Shown: positions 42,715 through 54,254 of the stretch, one piece after another
Layout of the letters: the number at the start of each line of letters is the position of its first letter
Numbering within the stretch: the stretch's first letter is position 1
From: Achatina immaculata
Lineage: Eukaryota > Mollusca > Gastropoda > Stylommatophora > Achatinidae
Assembly (NCBI GenBank): GCA_009760885.1
Contig: CM019707.1
Span: 33,960,645 to 34,024,644, forward strand
DNA length: 64,000 bases
Reading direction: 5' to 3'
Notes under the pieces: model-generated
Told to the model about the DNA's origin: nothing
What the model saw: only the letters and a program-made list of their open reading frames with translations
Database searches by the model: none
Program-made: the position numbers and the translations under genes

Positions 42715-43195
42715 TGGCTGAGAGAGTCCTGACTAAACACTTGTTTACTTTTCACATAGACTAGGACCTCTCATTTGGCTGAGAGAGTCCTAACTAAACA
42801 CTTGTTTACTTTTCAGATAGACTAGGACCTCTCATCTGGCTGAGAGAGTCCTAACTAAACACTTGTTACTTTTCACATAGACTAGGACCTCTCATTTGGC
42901 TGAGAGAGTCCTAACTAAACACTTGTTACTTTTCACATAGACTAGGACCTCTCATTTGGCTGAGAGAGTCCTAACTAAACACTTTTTACTTTTCACATAG
43001 ACTAGGACCTCTCATTTGGCTGAGAGAGTCCCAACTAAACACTTGTTACTTTTCACATAGACTAGGACCTCACATTTGGCTGAGAGAGGTTTAACAATTG
43101 TTACTTTTCACATAGACTAGGACCTCACATTTGGCTGAGAGATGTTTACCACTTGTTACTTTTCACATAGACTAGGACCTCTCATTTGGCTGTCC
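42715..43195. repeat. 60-bp minisatellite, about 8 copies (duplicate 1)
   Basis: Unit approximately ctcatttggctgagagagtc plus ctaactaaacacttgttact plus tttcacatagactaggacct. A shortened form lacks ctaactaaac. Confidence 0.95.
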
Positions 43196-43261
43196 TATAG
43201 GGGATTGCGATCAAACAACTCTGATTTCTGAGGTTTTGTTCCACATTCCACCTTGCCCGTC

Positions 43262-43412
43262 CCACCTGGAGAACTGGGACACTGTTACAGGTCTCACTCT
43301 ACCTCGAGAACTGGGACACTGTTACAGGTCTCACTCTACCTCGAGAACTGGGACACTGTTACAGGTCTCACTCTACCTTGAGAACTGGGACACTGTTACA
43401 GGTCTTGCTCTA
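43262..43412. repeat. 37-bp repeat, four copies (duplicate 1)
   Basis: Unit ctcgagaactgggacactgt plus tacaggtctcactctac. Confidence 0.95.
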
Positions 43413-43639
43413 TCTCCTTTTCTAACAGTGCATATGAATAAGCCATAAATACATTTGTACTCGAACGAGTCATAAAGTAACCGCAAATAATCACTGAAAA
43501 GATAAGAAAAGACTTGGAGGCTAATCATTCTTTCCATATATTTTTCAATGTTTACGTCCCTTGATCTGTGGGTTGTTTTTTCTTCTTCTTTTATTTTGCC
43601 TCGTCCTGGATCTTCCAAGGTGCACCGCACTTTGGAGTG

Positions 43640-44085
43640 CTCCATCATCGTCATCATCATCGTCATCATCATCATCATCATCGTCATCATCATCGTCATC
43701 ATCATCGTCATCATCATCATCATCATCATCATCGCCTTTCACTCCTTTGAAAACATAGGCCAAGGATAATGGCTTTCCCTTTATCCCCGGTCTTGGAATT
43801 ATTCTCTACTTCATTCCATGTGTATCCCGTGTCTCTGAGCACTGTCATCATTTCTCTTCTCCAAGTAAGTCTAGGTCTTCCTCGTTTTCTATTTCCTTGA
43901 GGATTCCATGTCAGTGTCTGTCTTGCTATGTTGGTGTCGAGTTTCCTCAGATTTTGGCCAATCCACTTCCATTTCCTGATTTGTAGGTTCATAAGTTCTT
44001 GTCCTGCCCTTTCCCAGACCTCCTCGTTCCTGATCTTGTCCTGCCATTTAATGTTTAAAATCCTCCTCAAGCAGTAGTTCATGAA
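43640..44085 (-). mobile_element. LINE C-terminal fragment, family E, duplicate 2
   Basis: Nearly identical to 41890-42290. The (GAT)n tail is expanded to about 95 bp (43642-43735) versus about 50 bp in duplicate 1, giving poly-Asp or poly-Ser translations. Confidence 0.85.
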
Positions 44086-44504
44086 TGTTTGTATCCTCTG
44101 TTGTGCATCTTAGCCACTGTATATATGCTGTATATATATGTGTGTGTATACATATATACATACACTTTACTATTATGGTTCATTATTCTTCTTTTTATGA
44201 TGTTATATAAGAATAGATATCCACTGTGTGTGTTCTACTCATTCTGTCACACTGAGGTAGCAGGCAGGCGCAGAGACTTGTGGAGAAGCCAACATCAGCA
44301 TTTATATCATGAAGTTTATTATCCTTCAATAATCCACTTAGATCGAGCCCCTCCCCCTTCCAGCCGCCACCCCACCCTCAGGTATATCGTTCAGCAAAAC
44401 AGGTAGTACACTCATATTTATTTATTTCTTTGATTGTGAATGAAATAAACAAAAACGAAACAATTACAAGATAAACAGGGAACTCTCAGGAAACTCCATC
44501 TGGT

Positions 44505-44985
44505 TACATTTGGCTGAGAGAGTCCTGACTAAACACTTGTTTACTTTTCACATAGACTAGGACCTCTCATTTGGCTGAGAGAGTCCTAACTAAACACTTG
44601 TTACTTTTCACATAGACTAGGACCTCACATTTGGCTGAGAGAGGTTTAACACTTGTTACTTTTCACATAGACTAGGACCTCTCATTTGGCTGAGAGAGTC
44701 CTAACTAAACACTTTTTACTTTTCACATAGACTAGGACCTCTCATTTGGCTGAGAGAGTCCTAACTAAACACTTGTTACTTTTCACATAGACTAGGACCT
44801 CACATTTGGCTGAGAGAGGTTTAACAATTGTTACTTTTCACATAGACTAGGACCTCACATTTGGCTGAGAGATGTTTAACAATTGTTACTTTTCACATAG
44901 ACTAGGACCTCACATTTGGCTGAGAGAGGTTTAACAATTGTTACTTTTCACATAGACTAGGACCTCACATTTGGCTGTCCTATAG
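44505..44985. repeat. 60-bp minisatellite (duplicate 2)
   Basis: Same unit as 42715-43195 but with a different order of long and short variants. Confidence 0.95.
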
Positions 44986-45049
44986 GGGATTGCGATCAAA
45001 CAACTCTGATTTCTGAGGTTTTGTTTCACATTCCACCTTGCCCGTCCCA

Positions 45050-45205
45050 CCTCGAGAACTGGGACACTGTTACAGGTCTCACTCTACCTCGAGAACTGGG
45101 ACACTGTTACAGGTCTCACTCTACCTCGAGAACTGGGACACTGTTACAGGTCTCACTCTACCTTGAGAACTGGGACACTGTTACAGGTCTTGCTCTATCT
45201 CCTTT
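45050..45205. repeat. 37-bp repeat, four copies (duplicate 2)
   Basis: Same unit as 43262-43412. Confidence 0.95.
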
Positions 45206-45474
45206 TCTAACAGTGCATATGAATAAGCCATAAATACATTTGTACTCGAACGAGTCATAAAGTAACCGCAAATAATCACTGAAAAGATAAGAAAAGACTT
45301 GGAGGCTAATCATTCTTTCCATATATTTTTCAATGTTTACGTCCCTTGATTTGTCGTTTGTTTTTTGACTCCATCAAGTATAATTGTCATCCTTTTGTTT
45401 TTGTCGATGGATTTCTCTAAACAAAGTCCATTTTCATCCCCGGACGTCATGATCTTTAATCCAATTTTCGGGGA

Positions 45475-46775
45475 TGAGACAATCCTGACGTGTCAGTCTT
45501 TGTCAGAGTTCTAATATGACGAGACAGTCCTGACACCACAATCTCTGTCAGAGTTCTAATATGACGAGATAGTCCTGACACCACAGTCTCTGTCAGATTT
45601 CTAATATGACGAGATAGTCCTGACACCACAATCTCTGTCAGAGTTCTAATATGACGAGATAGTCCTGACACCACAATCTCTGTCAGAGTTCTAATATGAC
45701 GAGATAGTCCTGACACCACAATCTCTGTCAGAGTTCTAATATGACGAGATAGTCCTGACACCACAATCTCTGTTACAGTTCTAATATGACGAGACAGTCC
45801 TGACACCACAATCTCTGTCAGAGTTCTAATATGACGAGATAGTCCTGACACCACAATCTCTGTCAGAGTTCTAATATGACGAGATAGTCCTGACACCACA
45901 ATCTCTGTCAGAGTTCTAATATGACGAGATAGTCCTGACACCACAATCTCTGTCAGAGTTCTAAGATGACGAGACAGTCCTGACACCACAGTCTCTGTCA
46001 GAGTTCTAATATGACGAGATAGTCCTGACACCACAATCTCTGTCAGAGTTCTAAGATGACGAGACAGTCCTGACACCACAATCTCTGTCAGAGTTCTAAG
46101 ATGACGAGACAGTCCTGACACCACAATCTCTGTCAGAGTTCTAATATGACGAGATAGTCCTGACACCACAATCTCTGTCAGAGTTCTAAGATGACGAGAC
46201 AGTCCTGACACCACAATCTCTGTCAGAGTTCTAAGATGACGAGATAGTCCTGACACCACAATCTCTGTCAGAGTTCTAAGATGACGAGACAGTCCTGACA
46301 CCACAATCTCTGTCAGAGTTCTAAGATGACGAGATAGTCCTGACACCACAATCTCTGTCAGAGTTCTAAGATGACGAGATAGTCCTGACACCACAATCTC
46401 TGTCAGAGTTCTAAGATGACGAGACAGTCCTGACACCACAATCTCTGTCAGAGTTCTAATATGACGAGATAGTCCTGACACCACAATCTCTGTCAGAGTT
46501 CTAATATGACGAGACAGTCCTGACACCACAGTCTCTGTCAGAGTTCTAATATGACGAGACAGTCCTGACACCACAATCTCTGTCAGAGTTCTAATATGAC
46601 GAGACAGTCCTGACACCACAATCTCTGTCAGAGTTCTAATATGACGAGACAGTCCTGACACCACAATCTCTGTCAGAGTTCTAATATGACGAGACAGTCC
46701 TGACACCACAATCTCTGTCAGAGTTCTAATAGGACGAGACAGTCCTGACACCACAGTCTCTGTCTAAGTTTTAAT
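45475..46775. repeat. 45-bp minisatellite, about 29 copies
   Basis: Unit approximately agttctaatatgacgagata plus gtcctgacaccacaatctctgtcag. The - strand is open for 432 codons as VSGLSRHIRTLTEIV repeats. Variants (atatgac/agatgac, gagata/gagaca) are mostly in blocks. It is judged a minisatellite because the frame follows only from a 3n unit without stops. A detached remnant of one and a half units lies at 46937-47010. Confidence 0.95.
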
Positions 46776-46879
46776 AAAAACTGCGTGATCTTTGAAGTAC
46801 CGAGTATCCGTTCCTCGCTCCTCTAACTATAACTTCTCTGCCCCCCAATACATTCTTTATTCCTGATCATGTCACTAAT

Positions 46880-46925
46880 AATAATAATAATAATTATTAT
46901 AACTATAATCATTACTTACAAGGCT
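46880..46925. repeat. (AAT)n tract
   Basis: Short run of taa units followed by att, partly self-complementary. Confidence 0.8.
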
Positions 46926-47354
46926 ATGCTACACTGACACCACAATCTCTGTCAGAGTTCTAATATGACGAGATAGTCCTGACACCACAGTCTCTGTCTA
47001 AGTTTTAATAAAAACTGCGTCGGCTATCGGAAATAAATTTTAATACAATCAGTTTATTATAATTATATGCAAGAAAAATGTTTCATCTGTGTTAGCTATC
47101 AGTTTTTTTTTAATTACAAATTTCACATAGCAGTTGCAATAAAAACAGATTGAAAACATCAGTTTTTAACATAATTTACGGGCAAATGAAATTACCGATA
47201 AATTATAGTTCATGGCAAAGTTCACTAAAAGAAAAAAAAATTCTACACATTTGCAAAAAACACCAACTGTTTGTTCCAATGTATTCCATTATTCATTGTT
47301 CTTGAATTACGCTTCTTATGGAACACGTCACCTGCTCGCGACAGATGCTTGTCG

Positions 47355-47451
47355 ACTGCTGCTACTACTACTACTAGTACTACTGCTGCTGCTGCTACTA
47401 CTACTAGTACTACTACTACTACTGCTGCTACTACTAGTACTGCTGCTGCTA

Positions 47452-47483
<32 letters not shown>

Positions 47484-47525
47484 GCTACTAATACTATGCC
47501 TACTACTATTACCACTACAAAACTT

Positions 47526-47572
<47 letters not shown>

Positions 47573-47696
47573 GCTACTGATACTACTACTACTACTGCTA
47601 CTACCATTACTACTATAAAATTTCTACTGCTAATACTACTACTATTGCTACTACTATTACTACTACAAAACTTCTACTATTACTACTACAAAACTT

Positions 47697-47735
<39 letters not shown>

Positions 47736-49055
47736 TTGCTACTACTATTACTACTACAAAACTTCTACTATTACTATTACAAAACTTCTACTACTACTAC
47801 TACTATTGCTACTACTATTACTACTACAAAATTTCTACTACTAATACTATTACTACTACTACTACCATTCCTACTACTACAAAACTTCTACTACTACTAC
47901 TACTACGCTACTACTATTGCTACTACTATTACTACTACAAAACTACTACTACTACTGCTACTACTACTACTACTAATACTATCGTTACTACTACTATTAA
48001 ACGTCTACTACTACTACTACTATTAAACTTGTACAATACTACTATTATTACTGCTGCTACTATTACTAACTTCTACTATTACTACTACTTAACTTGTACT
48101 AATTCTACTATTGCTACTATTACTACTACTATTATACTTCGTATACTACAGCTACTGAACTTCTACTAATACTAGTATTACTACTGTTACTGCTACCACT
48201 AAAGTTCCACTACTATTACAATTGCTACAATTACTACTATGACCACTACATTTCTACTACTGCTAAACTACTACTACTACAGCTACTACTATTGCTACTA
48301 CCACGACTAAACTGCTACTACTATTGCAATTACTAATACTACTTCTACTACTATTGCTATTTCTAATGCTGTTGCTATTACTAAACTTCTACTATTACTA
48401 CTACTTTTACTACTACTAATATTACTTCTATACTACTATTTCTAAACTACTACTACTATGCTACAACTACTAGAAATACTACTATACTACTACTTTTACT
48501 ACTACTAATATTGCTTCTATACTACTATTTCTAAACTACTACTACTATGCTACAACTACTAGAAATACTACTATACTACTACTATTAAAACTATACTACT
48601 ACTACTACTACTATTACTACTACTACTACTACTACTACTACTCTACTATTGTTACTATACTGTCACTATTACTACTCCTAAATGCTACTATAATAGTACT
48701 ACTATACTACCACTACCATTACTACTACTATTACTACTACTATTACTACTACTACAACTACGTCTACTACTACTACTAGTACTACGTCTACTACTACTAC
48801 TAGTACTACGTCTACTACTACTACTAGTACTACGTCTACTACTACTATTACGTCTATTACTACTACTACGTCTACTACTACTACTACTAGTACTACGTCT
48901 ACCATTACTACTACTACGTCTACTGCTACTATTAATGCTACTACTACTACTACATCTACTATTACTACTACTGCTACGTCTACTGCTGCTGCTGCTACTA
49001 CTACTACTACTATTACTATTACTACTACTATTAACATTACAATACTTGGGCATGT
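47355..49055. repeat. Giant imperfect (ACT)n/(TAC)n microsatellite, about 1.7 kb
   Basis: Almost continuous ACT/TAC triplets with GCT, ATT, AAAACTT and ACG interruptions. A tacaaaacttctac motif recurs about ten times, giving a loose higher order between 47510 and 47960. Between 48755 and 48990 the phrase ctactagtactacgtctact repeats. All long frames here are repeat translations (poly-Leu, poly-Thr, poly-Tyr). Confidence 0.97.
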
Positions 49056-50030
49056 CACCATGACTACCCTCTCTGACAAGGTCATCTATTTTTAGCTGCT
49101 TGTAGTAGTTTTCATACTTGAAGCATTAGTAGTATTAGTAGATATGTATTGTAGTAATAGTAGTAAAAGTAATAAAGCAACATTATTGCTATTATTACTA
49201 CAACTATCATCTTAAGCAATGGTAAGTGGTATAACTACTACACTGACACATTAAAAAAAACGAAGAAGATACCTACAGCTAACAAGAGACCACATGCAAG
49301 TCCAACTTCCACATAAATATCACCATCAATAATTATAGTAAAGTGATCCTGTACGACAGCACACTGACTAGTGCTGTGTCACCATCTGCCACCAGCTGTT
49401 ATGCTACGCCTAGCAAACTGTCCTTGCACTGTTGTGTTCATGGAGTTAGAATAAATGCTGGCTCGATGGGACCTTACTTTCCAGCTCTGCTAGTCCAGGT
49501 GGGTGTGTGTGGGAGTTCATAGAACATCAGATCTGAATATCTGCGTACATAAATGTGAGCAGTGTTTCTTATATAGCTAACTCATCAAATATCTTGCAAG
49601 CATACAGACCTTATAATCTGTGTGATATGTCCAAGATTATTCTGTGGAAAACTGCATTCTAGAGCCACGATGCTGAATTTGTATAGACACCACAAAATCA
49701 AGACTACCGAAGTAGGTCTGGCCAAGACCCTATAGAAGGAGTAAACTCGAGAGAAAGGAGTAATAGAAAACGTTGAAGCAGACAGTTTTATGTATTTTAG
49801 AAATCTGAAGAAGTGTCCTTTAAATGAATACATCTGTGAAGTATAATTTATCGGTTATTTCATTTGCCTGTAACTTTTCTACATGATTTTTTCAATCATT
49901 TTTATTGTAATTACTATGTGAAATGTATAACTTCATATAAGATTGAAATATACTTTCTTGCATATGATCATCAACAAAATTCATGGTAATAAAATTTATT
50001 TCCGACAACTGACATTTTTTTGCTACCACA
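49056..50030. other. Mostly unique DNA with a short AGT-rich patch
   Basis: From 49097 to 49180 the triplets are AGT/TAG, the reverse complement of the preceding array. The rest shows no gene. Confidence 0.5.
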
Positions 50031-50032
50031 AG

Positions 50033-50672
50033 CAAGCAAGACCGTCTGTTTTTCTACAAGAAGCAAGCAAGACCGTGTGTTTTGCTACCAGAAGCAAGCA
50101 GGACCGGCTGTTTTGTTATCAGAAGCAAGCAAGACCGTCTGTTTTGCTACCAGAAGCAAGCAGGACCGGCTGTTTTGTTATCAGAAGCAAGCAGCACCGG
50201 CTGTTTTGCTACCAGAAGCAAGCAGGACCGGCTGTTTTGTTATCAGAAGCAAGCAGGACCGGCTGTTTTGTTATCAGAAGCAAGCAGCACCGGCTGTTTT
50301 GCTACCAGAAGCAAGCAGGACCGGCTGTTTTGTTATCAGAAGCAAGCAGGATCGGCTGTTTTGTTATCAGAAGCAAGCAGGACCGGCTGTTTTGTTATCA
50401 GAAGCAAGCAGGACCGGCTGTTTTGTTATCAGAAGCAAGCAGGACCGGCTGTTTTGTTATCAGAAGCAAGCAAGACCGGCTGTTTTGTTATCAGAAGCAA
50501 GCAGGACCGGCTGTTTTGTTATCAGAAGCAAGCAGGACCGGCTGTTTTGTTATCAGAAGCAAGCAGGACCGGCTGTTTTGTTATCAGAAGCAAGCAGGAC
50601 CGGCTGTTTTGTTATCAGAAGCAAGCAGGACCGGCTGTTTTGTTATCAGAAGCAAGCAGGACCGGCTGTTTT
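50033..50672. repeat. 31-bp minisatellite, about 20 copies
   Basis: Unit agaagcaagcaggaccggct plus gttttgttatc. No stop occurs in any forward frame, so all three frames stay open and each cycles through the same 31-residue repeat. A few units have gctaccag instead of ttatcag. Confidence 0.97.
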
Positions 50673-50894
50673 GCTTGACCTCTGGGCCAACTTGGACATC
50701 CTCACTGGCAGTGTGATGTATGTGCTGGAATTTCTATTTCTGTCTTCAGGTGAAGATGCAGGACGTACAAAATTTGCAGCATCAAAAGAGATGAAGCATT
50801 AGAGGATTTTTTCTTCCATTTGAACTTACAAGTATTTGTTCACAGCAATGATTTTCTAAATTTAGTATATCTCTGGCGGCGAATAGATTTTCAC

Positions 50895-51060
50895 TTTGCT
50901 GTGAGCTTCTCTCTCATGGCGATTCTACCAAACATTAGTTTCCTGTGAGCTTCTCTCTCCCTTGGTGATTCTACCAAACATTATTTTGCTGTGAGCTTCT
51001 CTCTCCTGGTGATTCTACCAAACATCAGTTTGCCGTGAGCTTCTCTCTCACATTTCTTTT
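50895..51060. repeat. About 50-bp repeat, three to four copies
   Basis: Unit approximately gctgtgagcttctctctcct plus ggtgattctaccaaacattattt. Confidence 0.88.
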
Positions 51061-51064
51061 CTGT

Positions 51065-51215
51065 TTCCACGTGAAACTCTAAAGAGGACATTGTTAAGAG
51101 AGCCAGTTCAGTGGGCATAACATCCCTTGATGAGATTGAAAAACTCGCCGAAGACAAGAAATCTTGGAGAACTACCATGCGGGCCCTATATGACGTTCAG
51201 TGGAACGGGAATGAT
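51065..51215 (+). mobile_element. LINE C-terminal fragment, family C
   Basis: Reads SLDEIEKLAEDKKSWRTTMR (at 51125-51184), the same ORF2 end as the insertion at 21416-21838. 5'-truncated. Confidence 0.65.
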
Positions 51216-51219
51216 GTAA

Positions 51220-52065
51220 AATGTAAGATGCTCTTTTTAACAATGCGAAACATACTAGTCCTCGAAATTTGAGGAAGTTCATCAGAAAGACATGAAATCC
51301 TGCAACATTGTTCATGCGCGACGTGATTGACTTTGTTCATCGGTCACAAATGAATGTTGTCCTTGTTCTCCCCAAATTCCCTCCCCCTCGTTATGAACAT
51401 TTCTGCGTCATTCCCGGATATTCTCGCGCCAATCTCTTCTCTCAAAACGGTCACTCATAGCATTACAACAATCGATGATAAATCTCGGCAGGGCTGTGTC
51501 TTTCCGCTTGCATAAAACGAATCATGCCACAGTCCTCACAGCTGGCGATCACAAGCCCATATTTACTCAGTCGCTACTCGTGCACAAAAATGGACTATGG
51601 GTTAACATTAAGCAAGAGAACACTTTAGTGCTTGGTATAGGAAATGTGTCGCATCGCTTTGGCAACCGGTTTATTCTTTTCCAGATCAATCGGAGGTTGA
51701 TTTTGGAAGTGCTAACTTAGTGTTACTTGTGATATATTTGTCATCTATCCTTACCCCGTTTTCTGCTGCTGAGTGCTGCCATCATGGGTGACAGGTGAGC
51801 ACTCACAGTGTTGGTTACTTTGACGTGACACTTGATATTCGTTATTTTACTTTTCAAGCCCGCAAAGATAAAAAACTTCCGGGCTTTTCCGGCTTCGTTT
51901 GCCGCAGATTTTCAGGTGGAGTTTCTCAATCAAGCAGGTCTAGTACATCAACACTGTTGTCTTCTCTGTTAAACTTATGTTGTTCCTTGCTCTTTTATAA
52001 CTTTTTGAATCATTTGTTTGATGCTTAGTCTGTAGTTCAGTCACGTTTACGTGTGCTCACTAGCC
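51220..52065. other. No gene recognised
   Basis: Small open frames (51475-51720, 51795-52028) show no domain or splice support. Confidence 0.4.
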
Positions 52066-52067
52066 GG

Positions 52068-54058
52068 GCACATCAAAGTGTGTTCTACTAGACCGGCATA
52101 TCAAAGTGTGTTCACTAGACCGGCACATTAAAGTGTGTTCACTAGACCGGCACTTCAAAGTGTGTTCTACTAGACCGGCACATCAAAATGTGTTCTACTA
52201 GACCGGCACATCAAAGTGTGTTCTACTAGACCGGCACATCAAAGTGTGTTCTACTAGACCGGCACATCAAAGTGTGTTCTACTAGACCGGCACATCAAAG
52301 TGTGTTCACTAGACCGGCACATCAAAGTGTGTTCTACTAGACCGGCACATCAAAGTGTGTTCTACTAGACCGGCACATCAAAGTGTGTTCACTAGACCGG
52401 CACATCAAAGTGTGTTCTACTAGACCGGCACATCAAAGTGTGTTCTACTAGACCGGCACATCAAAGTGTGTTCTACTAGACCGGCACATCAAAGTGTGTT
52501 CTACTAGACCGGCATATCAAAGTGTGTTCTACTAGATCGGCACATCAAAGTGTGTTCTACTAGACCGGCATATCAAAGTGTGTTCTACTAGACCGGCATA
52601 TCAAAGTGTGTTCTACTAGACCGGCATATCAAAGTGTGTTCTACTAGACCGGCATATCAAAGTGTGTTCAGTAGACCGGCACATCAAAGTGTGTTCACTA
52701 GACCGGCACATCAAAGTGTGTTCACTAGACCGGCACATCAAAGTGTGTTCTACTAGACCGGCACATCAAAGTGTGTTCTACTAGACCGGCACATCAAAGT
52801 GTGTTCTACTAGACCGGCACACCAAAGTGTGTTCACTAGACGGCACATCAAAGTGTGTTCTACTAGACCGGCACATCAAAGTGTGTTCTACTAGACCGGC
52901 ACATCAAAGTGTGTTCTACTAGAGCGGCACTTCAAAGTGTGTTCTACTAGACCGGCACTTCAAAGTGTGTTCTACTAGACCGGCACATCAAAGTGTGTTC
53001 TACTAGAACGGCACATCAAAGTGTGTTCTACTAGAATAGCACATCAAAGTGTGTTCTACTAGAACGGCACTTCAAAGTGTGTTCCACTAGATTGGGCACA
53101 TCAAAGTGTGTTCACTAGATCGGCACATCAAAGTGTGTTCACTAGACCAGCACATCAAAGTGTGTTCTACTAGAACGGTACATCACAGTGTGTTCTACTA
53201 GAACGGCACTTCAAAGTGTGTTCCACTAGATCGGGCACATCAAAGTGCCTTCACTAGACCGTCACATCAAAGTGTGTTCAGTAAACCGGCACATCAAAGT
53301 GTATTCTACTAGACCGGCACTTCAAAGTGTGTTCCACTAGATCGGGCACATCAAAGTGTGTTTCACTAGACCGGCACATCAAAGTGTGTTCAGTAAACCG
53401 GCACATCAAAGTGTATTCTACTAGACCGGCACTTCAAAGTGTGTTCAACTAGACCGGCATATCAAAGTGTGTTCTACTAGACTGGCATATCAAAGTGTGT
53501 TTACTAGATTGACACATCAAAGTGTGTTCTACTAGAACGGCACTTCACAGTGTGTTCCACTAGATCGGGCACATCAAAGTGTGTTCACTAGACCGGCACA
53601 TCACAATGCGTTCACTAGATCGGCACATCAAAGTGTGTTCACTAGACCGGCATATCAAAGTGTGTCCACTAGACCGGCATATCAAAGTGTGTTCACTGGA
53701 CCGGCACATCAAAGTGTGTTCACTAGACCGGCACATCAAAGTTTGTTCACTAGACCGGCACATCAAAGTGTGTTCACAAGACCGGCACTTCAAAGTGTGT
53801 TCACAAGACCAACACATCAAAATGTGTTGCACTATATCGGCACATCAAAGTGTGTTCCACTAGATCGGCACATCAAAATGTGTTCCACTAGATCGGCACA
53901 TCAAAGTGTGTCCACTAGATCGGCACATCAAAATGTGTTCCACTAGATCGGCACATCAAAGTGTGTTCCACTAGATCGGCACATCAAAATGTGTTCCACT
54001 AGATCGGCACATCAAAGTGTGTCCACTAGATCGGCACATCAAAGTGTGTTCCACTTGA
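52068..54058. repeat. 26/28-bp minisatellite, about 70 copies
   Basis: Unit approximately ctagaccggcacatcaaagt plus gtgttcta. Length variants arise from presence or absence of a CT/CTA step before ctagac. Variants accg, atcg and acgg, and catatc/cacttc, cluster locally. The right end (53820-54050) alternates aaagtg and aaaatg units. Confidence 0.97.
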
Positions 54059-54254
54059 TGTATTTGGCCTAATTATTGGGGATAAATAAACAGTGTGGAC
54101 TGACCAGAAGAACAGTAAAATGTGAAATGATAATATGCGGTTTTATTTTCTATCTTCCTCTTACTCTTTCTCTTGTCCTTCATCTGCGCTTTTCTTTTTT
54201 TTCCTCTGTTTTCTCCTGTATTTATATCGTTCACATTTCTAATTAAATATCTCC

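Larger units (their letters stand above)
41813..45352. repeat. 1.75-kb tandem segmental duplication
   Basis: Copy 1 (41813-43561) and copy 2 (43562-about 45352) have the same order: ctgtgggttgttttttcttc, (CAT)n, an antisense LINE family E 3' fragment, a TA/TG-rich patch, ggtagtgggcaggcgcagag or ggtagcaggcaggcgc, a 60-bp minisatellite, a 37-bp minisatellite and the tail ggaggctaatcattctttcc. Identity is very high outside the internal repeats, where copy numbers differ. Confidence 0.95.

Noticed and set aside
43545..43769. Poly-Asp or poly-Ser frames
   Set aside because: Expanded (GAT)n tail of a LINE fragment, not a protein.
47212..49085. Poly-Leu, poly-Thr, poly-Val and poly-Tyr frames
   Set aside because: Translations of the ACT/TAC microsatellite.
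52068..54058. CRISPR-like array (regular 26-28-bp repeats)
   Set aside because: There are no unique spacers between repeats, units are head-to-tail, there are no cas genes and the genome is eukaryotic. The same applies to the other arrays.
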